DNA of 64,000 nucleotides from Cryptomeria japonica (GCF_030272615.1 NC_081414.1:912333009-912397008), one strand, 5' to 3'. Shown: positions 10,367 through 22,253, counted from the first letter of the stretch. The notes: generated from the sequence alone by a model not told the origin. A program made the numbers and translations.

Positions 10367-13300
10367 ATGGCACCTAAGATCTAGAAGCCCGTTGTTGTTG
10401 AGAACATTGAAAATCCCTCACTGAAATACTCTCTAACTCCCAAAGTAGCATCTGAACCGGATGATAAAACTACATTTTCACTCATTCCGAATAGGGTTTT
10501 ACTAGTTGAGGATGTCAGATTCTTCACTAAGTGTTGTGTTGAGGAACTCGGTCATGTTGAGATCAAGGACACATATGATGAATTGTGTACCAATGGGAAA
10601 TTGGATAGCAAGTATGAACATATTAAAATCAAGGGATTGACCGAAGCCCTAATCTATCCCCATGTCTTCAAACCCCAATGGGTCAAGTTTGTTCTGAGCA
10701 GAGTTCATGATGACTTCATGTGGTTAGAGGAGCAACCATTCAAGATCACCAAGGAAATCATTCATTGGATCACCGGTTACCATATTTTTGATCATGCCCA
10801 AGCTCAGAAAATGATATCACAAAAGGAATTGATCACTTTAACCGGAGTTGAATCTGATTGCAGAGGACTGAAATTGAACAATGTCACAGATGCAGAGCTA
10901 AAGTTTGCAATTAGAGTCATAGGTTATTGTTTCTTTCAATCAGCAAGGGAAAACAGTGTACCCTATGCAGTAGTCGATTTAGCATATAAAATTATGAAGA
11001 AAGGAATGAAAATTGATCTATGTGAAGTATTGTTGAAAAACCTGTTTGAGAATCTAAACACCATAAGGAAGTTGAAGAAGAACAACTCGACAAACATACT
11101 GAAGTTTGGATCACTTTTGGTATGCATGTTTTTCTATTTTGAGAAATTCTTTTCATCAGTCGGTAATGTAGTTTGGGAGCTACACCGACCAATCACCCAT
11201 CAAATCAATGACCTCATCAAACGGCTAGGTGATAACTTTAATGATATTATGGATGATTACTTTAGCAAGTTTCAAGAAAAGATGCATAACAGGTATAGAA
11301 TTCCACCCAAGTTAGTAGAGAAATACAAGGATGACATATGCTTTGAAGTGGACACCGACTACTGCTATGTCAATGCTGTGGAACGAAGAACTCAATATTT
11401 GCCACCTATGGGTTATGAGATTGATTTTGACATCACACAACAACAGATAGATGCTTTTCTTACATTACCAAGGCATGCTACCGAGCTGAGATATGGTACA
11501 TATGAAGAAGTTAAAGAGAAAGTTAAGATGAGCATTGTAGTACCAAAGGCTACAAGGAAAGCAACAAAAATGATCATGTCATTAACGGAGAAATTTGGAG
11601 AAGGTTCTTCCTCCACTCCTATCAAGGGCACTCTAGTCATCACCGAGGAGGAATCTGAAGACCAAGAGGTAGCTATTACCTTGAGCACTGAGTTGCCTAA
11701 AGGGAAAATTTTGAAAAGGAAGAAACAGGATACATCAAAGGTATCACCGACTCCTTCAGTAAAGCACCCAAACACAAGATCATCTCCAACATCATCAAGT
11801 AAGAAACCAAAGAATGTTGCCACACCAAAGGTAACAAAAACTTATAAGAAATATACTCAGAGACTCATTTTGACTAAAGAGTCCAGTGACACTGATTCTG
11901 AAGATAAAAGTAAATTTTAGATTGTCAAGAGTAAAAAGGAAGATGTACATAGTGTTGATAATTTTTGTGCAAATCTGAAACAATATGGTGGATTTGGAGC
12001 ATTCAGATATGTTAAATATGACTCAAGATCTGATGCAAAAAAGAGACAAATTGAAGAAGTTGTCATCTGCACACTTCTGAAATTCTGATTGGTCCCATTG
12101 GAAGTAACCAATTCTCTTCCAAAAGAATTGTATTTGCATATTGATAATAGGTGGAAATATACCATGGAATCGGAAAAGTAGATGAGAGAAAGAAGTCTGG
12201 TACATCTCTTTCTAGACATGTAGGTAGATGAGATCAATGAACATCTGAAAAACTACCACACAAACTTCGTAGTCGAGCAAAGAGCCTTGAAATTGATGAA
12301 TAGCCTTTATCTAGATGTAGAGAATGAGACCAAAGAAAAGTGGTAGGAAATCTTTCGAATCAAGAATGTTGGTGAGCAAGTTGAAGTTGAAATAGTTGAT
12401 GTCATCGAGCAAGATCCTGATATCACTGAGCAAGACCCTGCTCACACTATACAAATTGATGAGGATATCATGGACACCGAGGCACAAGAACATGAAATGA
12501 TAGAAGGAAATGCATATGCCAAACTAGTATCTAGTGAGTCAGTTTTGGAACAAGTTTAGCCCTATCCTCTGGTCACTCAGCCTATTTCAACCGAGGCCCC
12601 TCAGGATACTGAACAAGGAACAGAGGGTCACAAGTCTACAGAAGGAGAAGCTACTTCTCAGGCCACTGGGGATCAGACTTCTCAAGCTCCTTCTAGCATT
12701 GAAAATGTTACAACTGAGACCCCGAGCAAGGATTAACCGAAGGCTACATCAGAGGTTCAAGAAATTGACAAAAGTGTTGCCTCTACTGAGTAACCTACCG
12801 AGAGTCAACAAGCCTCACAAGCCATTGTGTTAGTTCAACCGGTGAAAGCTAAAGAAAAGAAAATGAAAAAGCATAGTTTCAAATTAGATTTGTCAAAACC
12901 AATAGTGTTACCAAATGTAGACATATCCAAATTAAAAGGGCAAGCACTCATTGAATTCGGTGAACTATGCAAAGCCAAAGTAGAACAGGAAAAACAAATG
13001 GCTATTCAAAGGAAAAACAAAGTTCTTTAGAAGGTGAAAGCACTATTAACAATATGCTACCTGAAGCTACAGTGACAAAAGATGTAGCCATCCATATTCA
13101 ACTGGATGAACTCCTAACTAAAATAGAGACATCTAGAGTAGATGCATCTAAATATTTGAGAAAATTGAAGGACAAAGAGCTCACTGCTAAAATGATTGAA
13201 GAGGTACAGAAAGCCATTGCTATTGGCAAAGTAAAACTTGTCAAATTTATTGCCGAGTTGTCCCCTCAACTTAAGCATATTCTTTATTTATTTCAAAAAC

Positions 13301-13737
13301 TCTGTACATTCTCTTTATTCATTAAAGATATCAAAAATAAAATAGAAGTGATTGAGAAAGAGATCATTGATCTCTCAAATAAGTTGACCACTGAGCCAAA
13401 TTCTATTCAACATTTCTATACAAAGTTACAAAAGCTCATGGCTCAACAATTGGAACTTAGGAATGAAGAGAACCAAATAAGGATGGACATTATGACTCTT
13501 CAAACCTTATTCATTCTACACTTGTCCTCCGTACAAGAGCAGCTCAACAAGGCTACCTCCCTATCCACTCAACTAGAGGGAAGCACCTTAGATGAACTAA
13601 TTTCACTGTTAGCTGACATTACAACTCGAAATTCACTCATGGATAGTGTCAAGGATGCCCTCTCTGCCACTCTCATTGATGCAAGGACAAAGTATAAATC
13701 CATTTTTGACCAGTTGCCTCCATCGAATGGTAACTAA
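10367..13737 (+). pseudogene. E2 ORF2: large accessory protein, function unknown
   Basis: A frame opens at the ATG at 10367 (MAPKI, stop at 10382) and is open from 10385 to 11920. The same frame continues, with scattered stops, to about 13030. A frameshift near 13020 then leads into an open stretch to 13737. The original product would be roughly 1120 residues. The N-terminal 450 residues look globular and helical, with VKFVLSRVHDDFMWL and a segment DLCEVLLKNLFENLNTIRK. The middle is acidic and rich in Ser, Thr, Glu and Gln. The last 240 residues are heptad-rich, probably coiled coil. I see no protease, polymerase or nuclease motif. It vaguely recalls 'putative plant transposon protein' families annotated in repeats, but I cannot confirm membership. 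A related relic lies at 15645-15835. Confidence 0.7.
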
Positions 13738-14071
13738 GTTTTGATGTTTGTCAAAAAGGGGGAGTATAGTATCAAAGTATCAAATGGGGAGTGTAGTATA
13801 CAGGAGGAGTATATCGAGCAGAACAGAGTATCCAAATGCATAGTTAATTTTGAGCAGTGAACCTAACAGTGACAACCGAGTAGTTAATACAGAATAGTGA
13901 TCACAATGCATGCATAATCAGAGTTTTGTATAGTATATTGATAAGGGGAGTATATATGAATATACTATTTTATTGACAAATGTATATACTGTCTGATTAG
14001 TCAAATTTTGTAAGTATATAGATTTTTGAGTTATGACTTTGAAAGAAGTTTTGTCAAACATCTCAACTAAT
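13738..14071 (+). other. E2 region between ORF2 and the polypurine tract
   Basis: This noncoding, AT-rich stretch includes an extra G-rich tract AAAAAGGGGGAGT near 13753-13765, well upstream of the functional tract. It mirrors the multiple-tract layout of E1. Confidence 0.5.
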
Positions 14072-14086
14072 GTCAAAAGGGGAGAT
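14072..14086 (+). promoter_or_regulatory. E2 polypurine tract
   Basis: GTCAAAAGGGGAGAT directly abuts the 3' LTR start at 14087, as expected for the plus-strand primer. Confidence 0.88.
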
Positions 14087-15222
14087 TGTTACTACTTACT
14101 AAGTTGCCATTAGTTTTTTGTCCAAAGTGATTTTATATACTCTAGTCGGTTACTACTACTGAAATATTTAGTCGATAAGCACAGAGCCTAGTATACACCG
14201 AGTTTTCTACCGAGTAATACTCTATGTCTACCGAGCAGCAAAAATGATATATCGAGTTAACACACACCGAGTGAAACATGTTACCAGATTCATTGAACCT
14301 AGACACACATGGGTAACGTGTTACAAGATCGAGGAACAAAGAACCATTATCACATTGGAAATTGCACTTAAAGGTTTTGTATGATCTTGAGGTCATCTAT
14401 CCAATGAAATATTTTGTATGGTTATTCATTCGATAAATCATGTTTGTAAGATCAAAGCAATGAATAGATCACCGACATAAGAGATCTATTTATACAACAT
14501 GAATTAAGGATCAAAGATATAGGGATATATGAAGCAAGACGTGTGATAGATAAGGAAGCACTGAGTATTGTGACTGTTAGAGACACAGAGGTCACCGAGA
14601 AGGATTTCAGAGAACAGTCAAGGAACAGAGTAAATAGAAGGGTTTACCGAGTTACTTTATGGATTACCGAGGTATGCTATAAGCAAGGTAATCTCATTTT
14701 GAGCACATAGAATCTGCTATAACATTTCAGATGTGAAGTTGCAGATATTTGTAAAGATTTTATTGTAATATTTTGAGTTGTAAGAGAAACCTTTAACAGG
14801 GTAAAAGACTCTAACAAAGTCTATAAATTATAAGCCTTTAACCAGGTGCAACATTTAGAATAAGTGTTGTAAAATCCTTTAGCAAGGTAGATCTAATGAT
14901 CTTGATACTCCTAACAGGGTAAGCTATTAGAAAAAGCTAAACATGTAGCTCTAACCGAACAACCTTTATTATTGCAGTAGTGAAGTTGTGGGTGCCATCC
15001 CCACCGCAGTTTTTCTCTCTAACCAAGATTTTTTGCGTAACCAAAATATATGTGTTATGGAGTGAATCATGTATGATTGTTATTTATTTGTTTTAGCTTT
15101 ATGTTATGTTACAACAGTTTTTGGTTTATGCATAGCAGTAAAGTTATTGTTGGAGAAAGGATTTGAAGTACTGATTCACCCCTCCCCTCTCAGTATATTA
15201 GCTTTCCATATTGGGCCTAACA
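14087..15222 (+). repeat. E2 3' LTR (1136 bp)
   Basis: It pairs with 7281-8451 and ends GGGCCTAACA, followed by the target-duplication copy AACAAG. The copies differ by scattered substitutions and the roughly 31-bp indel, so the insertion is not recent. Confidence 0.92.
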
Positions 15223-15228
15223 AACAAG

Positions 15229-15643
15229 GTGCTTGTTATTGTATTGATTTGTATCTCATTGTATTTCACCAAGTGGGTGCTTGGTGCAGGGGTTGGTGCT
15301 CCTTGAGTTGGTGGTCAGAATAAGATAGGGGTTGGTACTCCTTTGGGTAGGTGCCCATAAATTGTTAGGGGTTGGTGCTCCTTGGGTTCGTGCCCTAAAC
15401 TTTGTAAAAGAGTTTTTTATTGTGAGGGTGGATTGGAGCAGTAGATCTCCAGCAACATTTCTCACCGAGGTTTTTCCCACATTGTTTTTTCCTTGTCTAT
15501 CATGTGTTATGTGATGTGCTTTTGTGTATGATTGCTTGTTAGTGCTTTCATTATTATACCAGTTGCACACACTATTTAGAATTATTTATAATCATTGATT
15601 CACCCCCCCCCCCCCCCCCCTCAGTGATATCTTGTGTTCTACA
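15229..15643 (+). repeat. E1 3' LTR, downstream part
   Basis: This continues the E1 LTR after the E2 insertion and matches 1-296 to the terminal TCTACA. It contains three imperfect 39-40-bp units beginning GGGGTTGGT at 15289, 15328 and 15368, and a run of 18 C at 15603-15620 where the 5' LTR has only 6. Confidence 0.9.
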
Positions 15644-15644
15644 C

Positions 15645-15835
15645 AAACATATAATCAAGGTTCCCAATTTTAATACACTCTTCTTATCTTGTTTTATTTT
15701 ATTTAAATTTATCAATAGCTCTCTCCGGAGTACTTCACGCAAATCATACTTTTTATCTTCTTTCAATATCTGATAAGCCACATAGATAATTGTACCCGAT
15801 ACTAAATTGTCTCGGATGGACTGATATAATTTGGA
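15645..15835 (-). pseudogene. Relic of an E2-type ORF2
   Basis: On the - strand this stretch reads residues such as YQILKEDKKYDLREVLRREL followed by LKLGTLIICLC. These align by eye with E2 ORF2, which has YKIMKKGMKIDLCEVLLKNL and LKFGSLLVCMF at the same spacing. It is therefore a fragment of a second, older copy of the same accessory gene, in the opposite orientation. It is cut by the E1 3' end on one side and by a microsatellite on the other. It is too short to place further. Confidence 0.7.
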
Positions 15836-15897
15836 CATATGTATATGTATGTACATACATACATATATACATACATGCATACATACACACATGCATG

Positions 15898-15934
<37 letters not shown>
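15836..15934. repeat. Microsatellite, left part
   Basis: TATG, CATA and TA repeats end in a long pure TA run at 15902-15934. This is the left flank of the E3 insertion; the array resumes at 23876. Confidence 0.9.
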
Positions 15935-15936
<2 letters not shown>

Positions 15937-17553
15937 ATGGGGTTTCACCTAGCTTGCTCACACTCCACCTAGTTGGTGTTGCTCAATTCCACCAACTCTC
16001 CAAGTCTAGCTATACTCTAAGATCTCCAAGTCCTTCTCAATATCTTCTAGGGCTTGCTTCTTGTCAATTTCAAGGTTTTTTCTTCAAGTGTTTAACTAGG
16101 AACCCTACCAATTTACAATGTTTCCCATGTGCTCATTATGGCTATCTTGGCTTCAACTTGTCAATTTGACCTCCTTCTGTTATGAGTTGATGCAGAGGTA
16201 GGGAGGTGGATTCTAACATTTTTTTAATTCCTTTTGGGTCCATTGGAGGTTTTCTTTCATTTCCCTTCTTACCGATTTCACCATTTTGCTTAGAAAAGGG
16301 CTACAAGGAATTAGCCCTATCAGGCCTCCAAAATCCGATTTTCTAGGGCTTGAGAGAAAGTGGTTCAAAAGACCCTGAAACAAGTTTGGATTTTCTTAAA
16401 AGATACACCTAACCCAAAGTGATTTTAGTGGTTTTGGTTTCTCAACCCACCATACAATGCCCTAACCCAAAAATGAGGGTTTTGAAGGGTTTTTAGGCCT
16501 TCTAACCGACAGTGACTGGTCAAGTTTGTGTTTGGGCATCAAATGGTCTTGTCAAATATTCTCCTTGTATAGGAAACTATTTATGAACATCATGGACCCC
16601 TCCAAAATGTTAGTTTGTGGTCTTTCATCCACCCCTAGACTTTACACTCCAAATTCACCCTATCTCCTCTAGCTAGGTTGTTCCTGGACTTGCCTAGAAC
16701 AAGGTGATAGTCATATCAAACTTCATCTCCAACACTTGTCCCTACATATTTACAATGTAAAATGGTTTCCCTCCATTTCCAAAAAGGATGTGATGGTAGC
16801 ACGGAGGGAATTCATGGGGCAATCATTTTACACAAAAATGCTATTTACAAGCCAAAACTGGTTGTTTGCAAACCAAACCAAGAAAACACCAACACACACT
16901 ACCTAGAAAGCTTGAAATGAATTAAAAGACTCTGATATACACCAAATAAACTCAATCCATTACTGGATCAATGGATTCAATCCATTTGTATTCACAATAT
17001 GAGCAAAATAAGCCAAAATGATGACAAATAGTCTGAAAATGAGTAGTTTCAGATTGTTGATCTCATAAAAACAAAACTCCAACCTTGGTAACCATGCAAG
17101 AGAATGTTTTTATAGTCTTCCTAATGTGTGGAGGAATTATAGGGTTTTGGTCTATACCTAACTCCATCGCTAAGCATTTTAAGACAAAAATTATCATGAC
17201 AACTTTTTACAACTTTGCACTTTTTGCACTTTTTGCCTTTTCAACCTATGAAACATATTCTAATTCATTACTCATGACTTTTAAAGCATTTATAAGACTA
17301 TTTTAACCCTCCCTAATTCTTATATTAATTTTTGACACTTTTGACCATCAAGAAAGTCAATTACCTACTCAAACCACTACCTATGCACAAAATGCAAACC
17401 TAGGAAGCAACTAACTCTACTAGGCCTACATTTGACTCAAAACACTCACTCTTGGACCCTCCTGGAGTCCTTATTCAATACCTGACTTGGCTAGGGTCAG
17501 TTCAAGCCAAAATTGAGAAAATCCTATAAGCCTAAGTCCTAGGTGCTCCTGCA
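15935..17553 (-). repeat. E3 3' LTR (1619 bp)
   Basis: On the - strand it runs TGCAGGAGC to CCCCATCA. It pairs with 22254-23873 with only scattered substitutions. No ORF of note lies inside. Confidence 0.94.
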
Positions 17554-17576
17554 CTATTCTCCCAAACAAAAGAAAA
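17554..17576 (-). promoter_or_regulatory. E3 polypurine-like tract
   Basis: On the - strand the bases before the 3' LTR read TTTTGTTTGGGAGAATAG. The GGGAGAA core abuts the LTR, but the tract is T-interrupted and weak. Confidence 0.5.
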
Positions 17577-17745
17577 TTATGTCACCTCTTTGGGAATCAG
17601 ATTCTGATCAATGCCTAGCTTCTTAAACTCTGTCTCAAGCACCCATGTAGCTTTAGCATCATCCATATCTTTCCATTTGATTAGATGCTCCCAATAGATT
17701 TGATGCCTTGCCTTCTTGGTGATCCTTGAACTCAACACCTTCTCA
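17577..17745 (-). pseudogene. E3 chromodomain-like C-terminus, out of frame with pol
   Basis: Downstream of the pol stop, in a different frame, the - strand reads HLIKWKDMDDAKATWV within about 50 residues ending at a stop at 17577. The LIKWK...TW pattern matches the core of chromodomains, which chromoviruses fuse to integrase to aim insertion at heterochromatin. A frameshift now separates it from the integrase. It could instead be the shorter chromo-shadow-like tail seen in some lineages. Confidence 0.65.
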
Positions 17746-17797
17746 ACCTTTGGATTGGTCTTGCTGGGAGTTGAAGGTTGTTCACATCATATGATAC

Positions 17798-20700
17798 CTA
17801 TGAGTGACTATAATATAAACCTTGAATTGGTCTTTTGTAGGAAACTAAGTTTGCTATGTTGAAAACCGGTGACAATCCTATGTCACTAGGTAGGTTCACC
17901 TTGTATGTATTTTCTCCATACTTGGCTAGAATGGAACATGGACCCAACCTTCTCATTTGCAACTTGTTAGGAACTCCTTGCTGTAGCCTTTCTTTGTTTA
18001 GGTGCACCATGACAAGATATCCCACTTGAAATTGTAGGTTCTTCCTTCTTTCATCAACTTTTTGTTTGATTTTTCTTGTGTTCTCCATCAAGGCTTGCTT
18101 GACTGATTCATGTACCTCCTTCATTGACTGAGCAAAGTCTTTTGCATATCCACTTCTTGCTACTACACTACCTAAGTATCTCAACTCCAAAATACCCCTT
18201 GGCTGAACACCATAGACCACTTCAAAAGGGTTCTTGCCGATAGTCTTATTTATGGTGTCATTGTATGCATATTCAGCTTGTGAAAGTACTTGATCCCATG
18301 TCTGACCATATTCTTTGGTAAGGCACCTTAATAATTTCCCCAAGCTTCTATTCACCACTTCGGTCTGACCATCTGTTTGTGGATGGTAGGCTGATCCAAA
18401 AGATAGGTTAGTAACAATCTTTTGCCAATGTGTCTTCCAAAAATGACTCATGAACTTTGAGTCCCTATCTGAAATAATGCTCATGGGTAAACCATGTATC
18501 ATTACTATTTCCTTAAAGAACAAATGAGATATTTGGCATGCATCATGAGTAGTCTTGCAAGACACAAAGTGGGCCATCTTACTAAATCTTTCCACAATGA
18601 CATAAATGATGTCAAATCCCTTCTTTTTCCTTGGTAAACCTACTACAAAGTCCATACTAATGCATTCCCAAGGTCTATTTGGTATGGGAAGAGGTTGGTA
18701 TAAACCAACATTTGAAGAAGTGCCCTTGGCCTTTTGGAAAACTATGCAAGTCTCCACATACTTTTTCACATCTTGATTCATCATTCGCCAATAGTAGTAC
18801 CTTTGAACCAACTCCTGAGTCTTATTGACTCCAAAATGTCCACTAAGGCTGCCATTATGCTTCTCGTGTATGAGATTTTCTCTTATTGAGCCTCTAGGTA
18901 CACAAAGTTGTCCTCCTCTAAACAATAGTCCATCTTGCAAACTAAATTCAGAATACTCACTATGGAAATGATTTTGATACTCCTTACACACCTTGTAGGC
19001 ATTTGAGAAGTCTTCATCCTCTGGGTATAAGTCTCTAAAACTGTCAACTCCTATTCTCCTCAATTGGATTTCTTGGACTATCAAAAGTCTCCTACTTAAT
19101 GCATCAACAACCCAGTTTAACTGTACTTTCTTGTGCTTGATTGTGAATGTGTAGGCTTGAATGTACTCCACCCATTTCATGTGTTTATGATTGAGTTTGT
19201 CTTGTGAGTTTAGAAAGCTCAATGCTTGATTGTTCGTATAGACTACAAATTCCTTAGGAAGGAGATAGTATCTCCACTTCCTCAAAGCCTGCACTAAAGC
19301 ATATAGTTCCAAGGCATAAGAGGAGTACTTCCTCTTTGCATCACTTAGATTATCACTATGGAAAGCTACTAGTATTTCTTCTTGGCTTAGGTCATCACCT
19401 ACTGCAACATTACTTGCATCACATTCCACTATGAAAAGTTTCTCAAAACTAGGCAACACTAGCACTGGTTGAGTAGCTATCTTCTCCTTCAAGGTTTCAA
19501 AACCTTTATTTGGTTGTTCACTCCACTGAAACTTTTCCTACATTCCACCTCTAATTGTGTCTAACATTGGTACACATATAGCATTGAATTGCCTAATGAA
19601 CTTCCTGTAGTACTGAGCTAGTCCATGGAAGCTTCTCACCTTTATTGCTGACTTAGGAGTAGGCCAATTTAATATGGCTTCAACCTTGCTGGGATCCATA
19701 TTGAGGTTTCCTTGAGACAAAACAAACCCAAGGTAAACCAACTCCTTCTTAAAAAATTCACACTTATTCAAGTTCATGGTTATCTTTTCATCATACAATC
19801 TTTGTAGTACATCTTGCAAATGATTAATATGATCTACCCTATCCTTATTGAAAATGAGAATATCATCTAGATATACCACCACAAATTTACCTATGAAGTC
19901 CTTCATCACCTTATTCACGAGTCTCATGAAGGTGCTTGGAGCATTGGATAAGCCAAATGGCATTACAAGCCATTCATAAAGACCCTCTATAGTTTTAAAT
20001 GCAGTTTTCCACTCATCACCCTCCTTAATCCTAATTTGGTGTTATCCACTTTTAAGGTCAATCTTGGTAAAGTACTTGGCTTCCCCTAAACAATCTGTTA
20101 GGTTTTCTATTCTAGGAATTGGGAACCTATATCTAATGGTGATCCTATTTATAGCTCTAGAATCAGTACACAATCTCCAAGTACCACCTTTCTTTGGGGC
20201 TAACATGGTAGGGACAACACAAGGGCTAATGATTTTCCTAATTAGGCCTTGGTCTAAGAGATCTTGGATTTTCTTGGCAATCTCAACATTTTGTTGGGGA
20301 GTCATTTTATAAGCTGCCTTGTTAGGTAAGGATGTTGCGGGAATGAAGTCGATTTGATGGCTTATGGTTATTTTAGGAGGTAAGGTGGCTGGTTGTCCAT
20401 CACTCACTATGCCTTTGAACTTCTTCAACAAGTCTTGAACCTTTATTGGCAATTCTAAATTCTCTTTCTTGTCTTCCTCTTTAGGCTTCATTACTAATGC
20501 AAACCCTTTACCTTCACCTTCCTCAAGTGTCTTCAAGAACTGTTTCTCACTCACCAAAAGAACATTAGGACCTACTACCCTCTTTTCACTTTGCTCAAGG
20601 ATAGATTGAATCTTGAATGTGACTCTATCTTTCTTGAATGAGTATGCATTCTTGGCTCCATCATGAATAGCTTGTCTATCAAATTTCCATGGTCTTCCCA

Positions 20701-20974
20701 ATAGAAGATGGCATGCATCCATGGGTAGGGCATCACATAATACCTTGTCCTTATACCTCCCAATGGTAAAATCCACCCATGCTTTCTCATTAACTAGGAC
20801 ATGTTGGCCTTTGTTCAACCAAGTGAGTCTATAAGGGTCATTGTGAGGTATCCTTTCCAATTTGAGCTTACTCACTACTTCTTTTGACACAATATTGTCT
20901 TTTGACCTTGAATCAATGATCACTTTGCAAACTTTGTCCATTATCTTGCATTTGATCCTAAATAAGGACCTTCT
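17798..20974 (-). pseudogene. pol: E3 pol: protease-RT-RNase H-integrase
   Basis: Pol continues the gag frame across a TAA at 20975. The protease site reads IDSRSKDN, with DSG changed to DSR, and is followed by LLLGRPW. RT shows WRLCTDSRAIN and an intact YLDD (19.85 kb). A TAA at 20042 and a stop near 19538 interrupt it. RNase H starts near 19430 with DAS. The open stretch 19492-17798 (564 residues) covers RNase H, the H2C2 zinc region and the integrase core with an intact triad: Asp in SMDFVVGLP, Asp in SDRDSKF, Glu in DGQTEVVNR. A GPY-like module follows. This is the least damaged catalytic region in the window, but the protease change and stops argue against activity. Confidence 0.92.
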
Positions 20975-22179
20975 TTAGCTTGGCTCTTCTCTGGCCAGTT
21001 CTTTGATCAAAGTTCTCCTTATCATCAAGTTGTCACCTACCTCTGATTCTAAGGCAACATCTAAAGTCTTGCTTCTTGAAGACTCTTCTTGAAGATAGTT
21101 CACTCTCCTTTCACTACCATGTGATGATGATCCCTTCTTTGGACACCTATATGCTGGATGACCAAGCTGGTTGCAATGGTAACACTTCATTGTTGAAAAA
21201 TATGAAGAACCTTTACCTTGTCCACTAGACCTTCCTCTAAAACCACTATTTGATCCCCTTCCTCTATTGAATCCTCCTTTACTAGTGCCACTCTCTTTCT
21301 GCTCAGTGAGTTTAGACTCACCTTGTGTTCTTTGTCCAAAAATTCTTCCTCCAAAGCCTCCCCTATGTCCTGTATTGTCTTTTCCTCTACCCTTGCCCCT
21401 ATTGCTTCTTGAGTCATGTCTTCTTTTCAGTTTTTCTTCCACTTTAAGGGAAAGTTGATAGGTTTGATGAACTGTCTTTGGGCTCTTAGATTGATTTCTT
21501 CTTGGATGTTCCACCGTAGATCATTTAGGTACCTAGCAACTTTGAGACTCTCTTCTTCCACCGCTTGAGATCTAAGGCTAAGTTTATGGAAATCCTCTGT
21601 ATAACTACTGACATCAATGTCTTTTTGTCTTAAGTTTTGTCTTTTCCTATGAATTTGCACTTCATAGTCATCAGGGAGATAGAATTCTTTGATTTTGACT
21701 AACATCCCTTTCCAAGAAGAGATGGGTGCTTTGCCCATTTTCTTCCTCTCATCTTGCACAAATTTCCACCATGTGAGAGCAGCTCCTCTCATCCTTGACT
21801 TGGATACCTTTACTCTTTGGGCTTTAGTTATGCCTTTGCATTTAAAATGGTTCTCCATGCCTTCTATCCATTCTAGGACCACTTCTGCCTCCATCTTACC
21901 AGTGAACAATGGCAATCCTTCTAGTGATTTACCACTTAAGGCCTTCAATGCCTTCAGGAAAGGTTGTTGTTCTAGGACAAGGTCAGGTTCATGTATTTTT
22001 TCGATCAATGACACTTCTTTAACCTTCCCTTCTGCTCCTTCAACCTTTACCAACACTTCATTTGCCTTGGTTTCAACCTCACCAAGCTTACTTTCCAATT
22101 CTAGCAACTTCTCCTTCAGGAGTCTATTTTATTCCTCTTGTTCATCCAATTTCTTTGCCAACTCTACATTGGTCACCAT
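20975..22179 (-). pseudogene. gag: E3 gag
   Basis: It starts at the ATG at 22179 (MVTNVELAKK), with a stop near 22128. A long open stretch of 226 residues, 22107-21427, holds a short N-terminal coiled coil and then the Retrotrans_gag domain (GAALTWWKFV...YLPDDYE). A frameshift near 21430 leads into a basic, Gly/Arg/Ser-rich region and the zinc knuckle CYHCNQLGHPAYRC. It ends at a TAA at 20975 that probably replaced a Gln codon, because protease follows in the same frame. Gag and pol were therefore probably one polyprotein. The product would form the virus-like particle. Confidence 0.88.
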
Positions 22180-22237
22180 GTTTTTGTCTCCTATAGATTC
22201 CAGTGAGGACATATACTCACCTAGCCCAAACCTTATA

Positions 22238-22250
22238 GGCTCTAATACCA
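22238..22250 (-). promoter_or_regulatory. E3 primer-binding site (initiator tRNA-Met)
   Basis: On the - strand it reads TGGTATTAGAGCC, one mismatch from the usual TGGTATCAGAGCC. It lies 3 nt inside the 5' LTR end. Confidence 0.85.
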
Positions 22251-22253
22251 ATT

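Larger units (their letters stand above)
7281..15222 (+). mobile_element. E2: non-autonomous LTR retrotransposon nested in the E1 3' LTR
   Basis: Two near-identical terminal repeats (7281-8451 and 14087-15222) begin TGTTACTACTTACT and end GGGCCTAACA. They are flanked by the 6-bp direct repeat AACAAG (7275-7280 and 15223-15228). An initiator-Met primer site and an AAAAGGGGAGAT polypurine tract are present. The 5.6-kb interior holds a zinc-knuckle ORF1 and a long ORF2, but I found no protease, integrase, RT or RNase H motif in it. The primer site, tract and gag-like style resemble Sireviruses, so enzymes were probably supplied in trans by an E1-like element; that last point is inference. Confidence 0.88.
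1..15643 (+). mobile_element. E1: Sirevirus-like Ty1/copia retrotransposon, split by E2
   Basis: Order on the + strand is partial 5' LTR, initiator-Met primer site, gag with several zinc knuckles and a coiled-coil stretch, protease, integrase, RT, RNase H, a tail of repeated G-rich tracts, then a 3' LTR. Integrase before RT marks Ty1/copia. The large gag and the multiple polypurine-like tracts after pol are hallmarks of the Sirevirus genus. The 3' LTR begins near 6017, is broken at 7280 by E2, resumes at 15229 and ends TCTACA at 15643, the same end as the 5' LTR at 296. The coding region has many stops and frameshifts, so the copy is dead. The 5' end lies outside the window, so its target duplication cannot be read. 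Confidence 0.88.

Noticed and set aside
17085-17306. 73-codon hydrophobic + strand frame in the E3 LTR
   Set aside because: The sister LTR copy near 23405 does not keep it open and has no supporting motif.
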